A stretch of DNA of 19,634 bases. Origin: Candidatus Susulua stagnicola (GTDB lineage: Bacteria; Omnitrophota; Gorgyraeia; Duberdicusellales; 4484-171). The notes below the pieces were generated by a model. It did not search any database. It saw only the letters and a list, made by a program, of their open reading frames with translations, and was not told the origin of the DNA. The stretch is taken from NCBI GenBank assembly GCA_030765735.1, contig JAVCBZ010000063.1, forward strand, positions 1 through 19,634. The letters are read 5' to 3'. Below, piece after piece: positions 14,348 through 19,634 of this stretch (positions are counted from its first letter, which is position 1; each line of letters opens with the position of its first letter). Made by a program: the position numbers and the translations under genes.

Positions 14348-15337
14348 TTATATTAACCACTCTTTCAATTGTTTCTCATCCATGCCTTTTACCAAAATTA
14401 TCTTCTGATCCTTTTTATTAACATCCCCGCATAAAACTTCTACTTCTGAATCAAGACAAGTATACCTCGCTATTATTTTAGCCGATATCTCTTTTAATTC
14501 TTTGTTAGCAAATCCTCTGCCTACACCTGTTGGACCAGGTAACTTATTTGGTTCAAACAATAAATCTTCACTTTTAGCTAAAGAAATAAGTTTTTCATTT
14601 TCATCTTTATCTCTACCAACAATTAATTTAAAATCTGGGGTTATCCGAAAATGTCTACCTAATTTTAATAATTCTATATTTTCAATTGATAATTCCTCAT
14701 ATTTCAATAAATCTTTAAGACGTCTACAAAAATGAAATTCAGTCAAAAGACATCCTCCCCCAGGCCAAGAATATTCTTCTATCCCCCATTTTTCAGCTAA
14801 TCTTATTTGCCGAGTACGTCCTCTACCTTTAATATCAAATAATAATTCTTTTTTTAACCATCCATTTTTCTGAGGAACGGTCAAAGGCAAAATCAAAGCT
14901 GATAAAGGCCTGACCAACAAACCATTTAAACCGCTTGCCTCTTCAATCCTTTGTAATGCTTGTTTGTGTTGAGACATTGGCCTCTGACCTAAAACTTCAC
15001 CAGTAGCAATAAAAGAAGCTCCAATTTTATTCATAAGATTTCTTGCTTGTTTTAACATTAGTATTTTACAATCGATACAAGGATTAAAATTCTTTCCATA
15101 TCCATATTTAGGGTTCTTTACCATCTCTAAATAATCTTCTGCAAACGCAACAATTTTATAATCACAGCTTAATTGTTTAGCAATCCTTTTAGCAAAAACA
15201 ATATGACTATTTATTAAATCGTGTTTTAAAAAAGGTATTAAAAAATTTATTGCCAAAACATCAATCCCTTGATTCTGTATCGCTCTTACGGCTAACAAAC
15301 TATCTAACCCACCAGAAATTAATACTATGGCTTTCAT
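14348..15337 (-). CDS. PP-loop ATPase, probable iron-sulfur tRNA thiolation enzyme
   Basis: The 329-residue protein starts with a PP-loop pyrophosphatase motif, SGGLDS (8-13), used to adenylate a substrate before sulfur transfer. It resembles ThiI/MnmA-related proteins without a THUMP domain; 'ATGEVLGQRPMSQ' (111-123) matches the ThiI/MnmA-like core. Three cysteines, C87 and C90 (NPCIDC) and C196 (GGGCLLT), have the CxxC...C layout that holds the iron-sulfur cluster in TtuA/TtcA-type and methanogen ThiI enzymes. The C-terminal part (about 205-329) is unfamiliar. Lying 18 nt after the Rrf2 gene and before cysK, it likely draws on the same sulfide pool. The exact target (tRNA s4U8, s2U34 or another) is not determined. 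Confidence 0.75.
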   Translation of the reverse strand: MKAIVLISGGLDSLLAVRAIQNQGIDVLAINFLIPFLKHDLINSHIVFAKRIAKQLSCDYKIVAFAEDYLEMVKNPKYGYGKNFNPCIDCKILMLKQARNLMNKIGASFIATGEVLGQRPMSQHKQALQRIEEASGLNGLLVRPLSALILPLTVPQKNGWLKKELLFDIKGRGRTRQIRLAEKWGIEEYSWPGGGCLLTEFHFCRRLKDLLKYEELSIENIELLKLGRHFRITPDFKLIVGRDKDENEKLISLAKSEDLLFEPNKLPGPTGVGRGFANKELKEISAKIIARYTCLDSEVEVLCGDVNKKDQKIILVKGMDEKQLKEWLI

Positions 15338-15355
15338 TTTTATTTCTACCTATAC

Positions 15356-15796
15356 TTATATGTTGTACATTATAACTTCTTGATTCTTGCAATTATGTTT
15401 TTTAATTAAATCTTCTAAAGTTACTGACTCAAGAGTCTGAGCAATTTTCTCACCTAATGAATCCCAGATATCTCTGGTAGCACAAATAGATACTCTTGAA
15501 CAAGTCGCAGGGCTTGCAATACAATTAAGAAGCTCTACCTTTCCTTCCAATAATTCTACTATCTCCCTAAGATTAATCTGCAAAGGTGGCTTTGCCAAAA
15601 CATAACCGCCATTCATCCCACGAAAGGAAGTAACTAACCCTTTTGCTTTTAAGGGAATAATAATTTGACTTAAATACTTTTCTGAGATCTCTTCGTTTTT
15701 AGCAATATCTTTAAGAAAAACTGGCTGATTTCCATAGTTTAAAGCTAACTTTAACATTAACCTTACCCCATAACGTGATCTAGTTGAAATCCTCAT
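15356..15796 (-). CDS. Rrf2-family transcriptional regulator (IscR-like three-cysteine type)
   Basis: The 146 residues begin with the Rrf2 helix MRISTRSRYGVRLML and continue with a winged helix (YLSQIIIPLKAKGLV, SFRGMNGGYVLA). C92, C99 and C105 lie in the linker; IscR uses C92, C98 and C104 to hold a [2Fe-2S] cluster, so cluster or sulfur sensing is likely. CymR, the cysteine regulator of Bacillus, belongs to the same family and lacks that trio. It is the first gene of the sulfur operon and presumably represses it. The ATG at 15796 has an ideal AGGAGG site (15801-15806), and a long imperfect dyad spans its promoter. Confidence 0.92.
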   Translation of the reverse strand: MRISTRSRYGVRLMLKLALNYGNQPVFLKDIAKNEEISEKYLSQIIIPLKAKGLVTSFRGMNGGYVLAKPPLQINLREIVELLEGKVELLNCIASPATCSRVSICATRDIWDSLGEKIAQTLESVTLEDLIKKHNCKNQEVIMYNI

Positions 15797-15806
15797 AATT
15801 CCTCCT

Positions 15807-15840
15807 AATTACTACTAACTCTATCATATTAATAGTAATT
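15807..15840. promoter_or_regulatory. Candidate Rrf2 autoregulatory operator (12-bp dyad)
   Basis: Left arm 15807-15818 (AATTACTACTAA) and right arm 15829-15840 (TTAATAGTAATT) are inverted repeats with 11 of 12 matches and a 10-nt spacer. The dyad runs from the -10 box to the Shine-Dalgarno of the rrf2 gene, so bound regulator would block transcription. A transcript hairpin near the ribosome-binding site is an alternative. Confidence 0.55.
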
Positions 15841-15865
15841 ATATAGTAAAATCATTTTTTGTCAA
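15838..15865 (-). promoter_or_regulatory. Promoter of the sulfur operon (rrf2 to NIL-ferredoxin)
   Basis: A perfect TTGACA (15860-15865) and a perfect TATAAT (15838-15843) lie 16 nt apart on the minus strand. Transcription would start near 15831, giving a leader of about 35 nt containing the AGGAGG site. Confidence 0.75.
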
Positions 15866-15951
15866 CAAAAATATACCTTTATACATCTTTTTAAGAATAA
15901 ACAAAGGTTAATTACCTTATGCGCTTTTTCTTTTAAAAATACAAAATTAAA

Positions 15952-17211
15952 TTAAAAACTTTTCTTAGAAAGGTTAAAATAGCCATGCTTTAAGTCAGGA
16001 AATTGATTTTTTATTCTTTCTACAAGATATAAAACCCCTTGAGGTTTTAACCCCTTATGCGAAATATGATCCATATAATAATTGGGATCAATATTTAAAT
16101 TGCGCCACTGAATCATGTCAATGTCATTATTTTTTATAAAGTTAACTAAAGATTTTATTTGTTTAGATGAATCCGAAAATCCCGGAAAAATAAATAAATT
16201 TATTGAAACAAATTTATTATATTTCTTAGCCATTGCTATTGATTTCATAATATCAGAAAACTTATAACCTTTAGGACGAAAATAAGAATTATAAAATTTT
16301 TCATCTGGGCTATTCATGCTAACCCTAAAAGAATCAATGCCAGCTTTGCATAGTGTTTCTATTTTTTTAGGTATACTGGCATTTGTATTCATATTTATTG
16401 TACCTCTATTTGTATTTTCTCTTACCTTTATTATGCTATTACTAATTAAATCGCTCTCAAGCAAGGGTTCCCCTTCACAGCCTTGGCCAAAACTAACTAT
16501 TGCCTCTCTGGCTACTTTTAAATGGTTGATCATAACTTCAGCTATCTCATCTATTTTAGGTTTAAAATTTATTCTCTGCTGTGACGAAATGCAATCTGAC
16601 TCTTGGTAACTCAAACACCCCAAACATCGAGCATTACAGGCTCTTGCTGTAGGTAAAGGCGCCTCCCATCTTTGAAGAAAAAGATTCTTTGCTGCTAAAC
16701 AATTATAGTTAAGAGCACAATTAGCTAAATGTTTATATAGCCTATTGCTCGGATATTTCTTAAGAAAAAGTTTTACCTGTTTATCAATTATCTTGGTATC
16801 ATAAAATCTAGGACTTTGGCGAACTCTTTTATCTATTCTCTTGGCTGCTATATAAAAATTACCCCTATAATAACCACAAGCTGTATAAGCCCAAAGAGGA
16901 AAAATCTCTTTTGTTTTAGCTATGCAGGCTGGATTGTGAAGACGTAGGAATGCTGGAATAGGGAATGCTGATACTGCAAAAACCTCTTGGCCTTCAAATT
17001 TATCCAGAACTTGGAATTTTTCTTCTTTAGGATCAAAACCTATTGCCTGTCTTTGTGGAAGATAAAAAAGAGTGCTTCCAGAAGGCATCTTGATTAGCTC
17101 ATCTTGCTTAGGTATAGTAACTTTATCCAAAGATGCAACACTCATCCGCAAATAAGGATGATGATAAATCTTTCCCTTTTTATCAGAAAAGGCTAAATAA
17201 GGTAAATTCAT
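15952..17211 (-). CDS. Radical SAM protein with unusual N-terminal domain, function unknown
   Basis: This 419-residue protein has a roughly 180-residue N-terminal region unlike standard radical SAM add-ons, then a radical SAM core. The cluster motif is CNARCLGC (C192, C196, C199), followed by GQGCEGEPLL (242-251), the SAM-binding GEP motif, and 'GIDSFRVSMNSP' and 'SINLFIFPGFSD' strands. Extra cysteines are C96, C112, C165 and C171 (spaced Cx5C just before the core), C207 and C245; some may ligate an auxiliary cluster. It starts 12 nt after the thioredoxin-CcdA gene with an AAGGA site, so the two form an operon. I cannot assign a substrate. It is not an ordinary SPASM maturase, because no C-terminal Cys-rich domain is present. 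The core assignment is firm; the function is open. Confidence 0.85.
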   Translation of the reverse strand: MNLPYLAFSDKKGKIYHHPYLRMSVASLDKVTIPKQDELIKMPSGSTLFYLPQRQAIGFDPKEEKFQVLDKFEGQEVFAVSAFPIPAFLRLHNPACIAKTKEIFPLWAYTACGYYRGNFYIAAKRIDKRVRQSPRFYDTKIIDKQVKLFLKKYPSNRLYKHLANCALNYNCLAAKNLFLQRWEAPLPTARACNARCLGCLSYQESDCISSQQRINFKPKIDEIAEVMINHLKVAREAIVSFGQGCEGEPLLESDLISNSIIKVRENTNRGTINMNTNASIPKKIETLCKAGIDSFRVSMNSPDEKFYNSYFRPKGYKFSDIMKSIAMAKKYNKFVSINLFIFPGFSDSSKQIKSLVNFIKNNDIDMIQWRNLNIDPNYYMDHISHKGLKPQGVLYLVERIKNQFPDLKHGYFNLSKKSF

Positions 17212-17223
17212 TAGAGTATTCCT

Positions 17224-18354
17224 TTAGCTTATAAATAATATAAAAAAACCCAGACAGAAAAAAACTAGAGCCATTAAAATTTTTATTCGCCCTAAATTCT
17301 TCTTTAAAAAATGATTAAATTTTGTTGAATTAACTCCAGCTAAAGAAAGTAAAAAGATAATTAACAAAGGAAGTACAAACATAAAGTTATAGAGAAATAA
17401 ATAAGTAGCTGCCTTTAATTTCAAGTCTGTATTCTTTAAAATAAAAACAATGGTTGGTAAATAAACCTGTCCTGTGCATACAGCCTCTAACAAAGAAACC
17501 AAAAAACCAACGATAAAAGAACTAAGACATAAGCTCCATATCCCGCCCTTTTTCTCGCGCATTCTTGAACCAATAACAAAATTTATCTTTTTCTTTAAGA
17601 ATTTTGGTAATTGTAGAATTGCCTCTTCTGAACGACCAGTTTTTTTAAATTTATAGTAATCCCATATAGCAGCTATAGCCATTACAAAACAAAAGATAGC
17701 AACAAAATAGTAAAAAGCTTTTACAATCAGATAAACCTGTTCAAGTGAGTAAAAAAAGTTAAAAAACCCTAAGCCTATTAAAAGATAAGTAATAAATACT
17801 GCTAAACAATAGAATGCCCCAACATAAACCATTTCAACTTTTTTGTAACCGTATACTCCTAAAAACGATATAAAAAATACAATTACCGCAAAAGCACAAG
17901 GATTTATCCCATCTATTAAACCATTGCCAATCACAGTCAATGCAGAAAATTTCTTAAAAAAATCTACCACATCAGTCTTTAAAAAAGAAATTGGACTCTT
18001 TTTTACCTCTACGGCTATCTTTATAGCTGGCTCTAAACCATTCTTGATGTTCTTTGCTCCAACCAAGAAAGCATCACCAACTAGAATGCTAGGGATTAGT
18101 GCCTCCTCTAAACCAAATTGACCACTTAAGGCTATAATTAAGCTTAAGGCTTGATTGTCTTCAGAAGTATTGAGCTCCTTCCATTCTAAACTTTCTTTAT
18201 ATTGCTCTTCTATCTGAGGTAGGAATTCTTCTCTCAACTCATGGCAAACCTTGCAATGATTAGAATAAAAAAGCGTAGCAGTTATCTTCGCTTTAGCAAA
18301 AGAAGATATCGGAAGTATTAAAAGAATTAAAAGAAAAAGTGTAATTTTTTTCAT
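17224..18354 (-). CDS. Exported thioredoxin-like domain fused to CcdA/DsbD-like membrane protein
   Basis: From the ATG at 18354 the protein has 376 residues; a TTG at 18363 would add three (numbering here uses the longer form). It has an N-terminal signal/anchor (about 5-23) and a thioredoxin-like domain with CKVC at 37-40 and a cis-Pro at 91 (ALIPSILVG). Six predicted membrane helices follow at about 144-171, 179-203, 211-235, 277-306, 317-343 and 358-378. C156 in GINPCAF and C296 in EAVCTGQ occupy the paired positions that carry electrons in CcdA/DsbD. It should pass reducing power from cytoplasmic thioredoxin to the periplasm. It is operonic with the radical SAM gene 12 nt downstream. No Shine-Dalgarno precedes the start; TATAAT is 10 nt upstream. 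Confidence 0.85.
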   Translation of the reverse strand: MKKITLFLLILLILPISSFAKAKITATLFYSNHCKVCHELREEFLPQIEEQYKESLEWKELNTSEDNQALSLIIALSGQFGLEEALIPSILVGDAFLVGAKNIKNGLEPAIKIAVEVKKSPISFLKTDVVDFFKKFSALTVIGNGLIDGINPCAFAVIVFFISFLGVYGYKKVEMVYVGAFYCLAVFITYLLIGLGFFNFFYSLEQVYLIVKAFYYFVAIFCFVMAIAAIWDYYKFKKTGRSEEAILQLPKFLKKKINFVIGSRMREKKGGIWSLCLSSFIVGFLVSLLEAVCTGQVYLPTIVFILKNTDLKLKAATYLFLYNFMFVLPLLIIFLLSLAGVNSTKFNHFLKKNLGRIKILMALVFFCLGFFILFIS

Positions 18355-18364
18355 TCTATTCAAG

Positions 18365-18392
18365 ATTATAGCAGAATGTCTTTAAAAATCAA
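18365..18392 (-). promoter_or_regulatory. Candidate promoter of the thioredoxin-CcdA / radical SAM unit
   Basis: TTGATT (18387-18392, 4 of 6) and a perfect TATAAT (18365-18370) are 16 nt apart on the minus strand. The start point would be near 18358, leaving a leader of about 4 nt before the ATG at 18354. Confidence 0.5.
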
Positions 18393-18436
18393 CTTAGGCC
18401 TCTTAAAACCATACTTATTAATAGTTTAAAAAATGC

Positions 18437-18466
18437 TTGGAAAAAACCTAAATTTTGTTGTAGAAT
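18437..18466 (+). promoter_or_regulatory. Candidate promoter of the GH94/GH36-like gene
   Basis: TTGGAA (18437-18442) and TAGAAT (18461-18466, 5 of 6) are 18 nt apart on the plus strand, 44 nt before the ATG. It is divergent from the promoter at 18365-18392. Confidence 0.35.
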
Positions 18467-18510
18467 ATATTTCAATAAGTATACAAAAATATAGATAAAT
18501 TGAGGTAAAA

Positions 18511-19634
18511 ATGATCTACAAATTCATTGATAATAAAGGTACTTTTACTGTTGATAATCCCCAACAATATAACCTTTATTTCCCCCTAACTAATAGCGAC
18601 GGCACTCTCCTAAGCTCAATAAGCCCTAATTTAGGTGGAGATATAAAAAGTGACAACAATCATTTTATTACTCCACCAGCAACTATAATTGATTCTAAAG
18701 ACAATATTCTTTGCCGTCGTGACTTCTTCCTGCGGATAAATAATAAAACAATCAGGCTATCAGACCCCCATAAAGATAAATTAGAAGCCGGATTGCTATA
18801 TCATAAACTAATAAAAAAAACAAGTTTATTAGATATAGAAATTCTAAATTTCATCCCATCTTCAATAGCAGTTGAAATAATGTCAATTAAAATAACTAAT
18901 AAGAGCTCAAAAAGTATTACCATAACTCCAACCTCACTAATACCTTTTTATGGTCGCGGTGAAAATACTTTAAGAGATCATCGCCATGTAAGCAGCCTTC
19001 TTAATCGTATTCATTTAAATAGATATGGGCTATCTCTTAAACCAACTCTTTCCTTTAATGAAGAAGGCCATAAAATAAATAACACTACTTATTTTTGTTT
19101 AGGCTTTCAAGATAACATGATTGCTCCTCTTGGACAATTCCCTACAATTGAATACTTCTCAGGAAACGGAAATCTATCTAATCCCCAAAGTATTAACCAA
19201 GAGATAAAACCAATTACAAAAGAAAAAAATGAATTCCAAGGAAAAGAAACCTTAGCTTCATTTAGATTCAAAGACAAAAAACTAAAAAAAGGCGAAACTG
19301 TAAACTATTTTCTTATTACTGGAATGACTTCTGACTCTAATAAAAATTCTAAACAAAAAATAACTAAAATATTTAGCAAAATAAACTCTCCCGCTAAAAT
19401 TAAAAAAGTTTTTGAAGAAACACAAAAATACTGGCTTAATTATCTTGCAGAAATAGAATTTGATTTTAAAAATAAAAACTTTAACAATTGGCTTCTATGG
19501 GTAAAATTACAACCAACATTACGAAAATTATTCGGTTGTTCATTTTTGCCTCATTTTGATTATGGTAAAGGTGGTCGAGGTTGGCGCGATCTTTGGCAAG
19601 ATGCTTTAACCTTGTTAATTACCGAGCCTACTAA
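18511..19634 (+). CDS. GH94/GH36-like glycoside phosphorylase or hydrolase, N-terminal part (cut by right edge)
   Basis: An uninterrupted frame starts at ATG 18511 with a GAGGT ribosome-binding site (18502-18506) and runs 374 codons to the window end. The N-terminal beta-sandwich part includes 'YFPLTNSDGTLLSSISPNLGGDIK' features and 'NHFITPPAT', which are typical of cellobiose/chitobiose-phosphorylase-like (GH94-related) proteins. The start of the (alpha/alpha)6 catalytic barrel appears near residues 325-370 as FLPHFDYGKGGRGWRDLWQDALTLL. It lacks a signal peptide, so it should be cytoplasmic. Whether it phosphorolyses a beta-glucoside or has another substrate cannot be told because the catalytic acid and phosphate site lie beyond the edge. 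Confidence 0.75.
   Translation, partial: MIYKFIDNKGTFTVDNPQQYNLYFPLTNSDGTLLSSISPNLGGDIKSDNNHFITPPATIIDSKDNILCRRDFFLRINNKTIRLSDPHKDKLEAGLLYHKLIKKTSLLDIEILNFIPSSIAVEIMSIKITNKSSKSITITPTSLIPFYGRGENTLRDHRHVSSLLNRIHLNRYGLSLKPTLSFNEEGHKINNTTYFCLGFQDNMIAPLGQFPTIEYFSGNGNLSNPQSINQEIKPITKEKNEFQGKETLASFRFKDKKLKKGETVNYFLITGMTSDSNKNSKQKITKIFSKINSPAKIKKVFEETQKYWLNYLAEIEFDFKNKNFNNWLLWVKLQPTLRKLFGCSFLPHFDYGKGGRGWRDLWQDALTLLITEPT

Noticed and set aside
15904..15918. Small inverted repeat AAGGTTAATTACCTT as a terminator for the radical SAM operon.
   Set aside because: Only a 5-bp AT-rich stem with no proper U tract; not convincing.
16316..16609. 97-codon open frame on the plus strand.
   Set aside because: It is antisense to the radical SAM gene, which has clear motifs; the hydrophobic translation is a by-product of the opposite strand.

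Overview
The window is AT-rich bacterial chromosome and reads as an anaerobe with a small, sulfide-oriented metabolism. The pointers are ferrous-iron uptake through FeoAB, a Thi4-type thiazole synthase of the sulfide-using kind, a DUF39 homocysteine synthase paired with a NIL/ferredoxin protein, iron-sulfur radical SAM enzymes and no oxygen-dependent enzymes. A candidate phylum such as Omnitrophota would fit, but this is inference from gene content and no ribosomal marker is present.

Layout. (1) At the left edge, the last 105 codons of a plus-strand SplB-like radical SAM protein converge on a minus-strand iron operon, fur-feoA-feoB (2663 down to 305). A 17-bp palindrome of Fur-box architecture overlaps the fur promoter. 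(2) bioA (4085-2751) stands alone on the minus strand. It is cut off from the other biotin genes by about 1.5 kb holding a REP-type tyrosine transposase with inverted and direct GGGGACGTT-type repeats, a GC-rich palindrome, and a plus-strand flavin-binding PPOX-family gene. A 25-bp exact direct repeat that includes the bioA start codon flanks the transposase segment. (3) A tightly overlapped biotin operon runs bioB-bioF-esterase-bioC-bioD (9821 down to 5653). It has a clear promoter overlapped by a BirA operator. Just upstream lies birA, encoding a ligase with an N-terminal winged helix. (4) A sulfur operon runs from 15796 down to 10945: Rrf2 regulator, PP-loop tRNA-thiolation-like enzyme, cysK, thi4, DUF39 homocysteine synthase, NIL-ferredoxin. 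(5) A two-gene unit (18354 down to 15952) encodes an exported thioredoxin fused to a CcdA-like membrane domain, then a Cys-rich radical SAM protein of unknown function. (6) Divergent from it on the plus strand, the first 374 codons of a GH94/GH36-like carbohydrate phosphorylase or hydrolase run off the right edge.

How it fits together. Region 4 looks like a regulated sulfide-assimilation module. CysK makes cysteine from sulfide, DUF39 plus NIL-ferredoxin make homocysteine, the His-type Thi4 makes the thiamine thiazole, and the PP-loop enzyme probably thiolates tRNA. An IscR-like three-cysteine Rrf2 protein sits at its head with a dyad across its own promoter. birA then leads into the biotin operon, whose bioB also needs sulfur and iron-sulfur clusters. 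Three genes that begin transcription units (bioA, birA, thioredoxin-ccdA) have TATAAT only 8 to 12 nt before the start codon and no visible Shine-Dalgarno, hinting at leaderless transcripts. Internal operon genes mostly carry ordinary GGAGG-type sites. No tRNA, rRNA, CRISPR array, riboswitch or convincing rho-independent terminator was seen.
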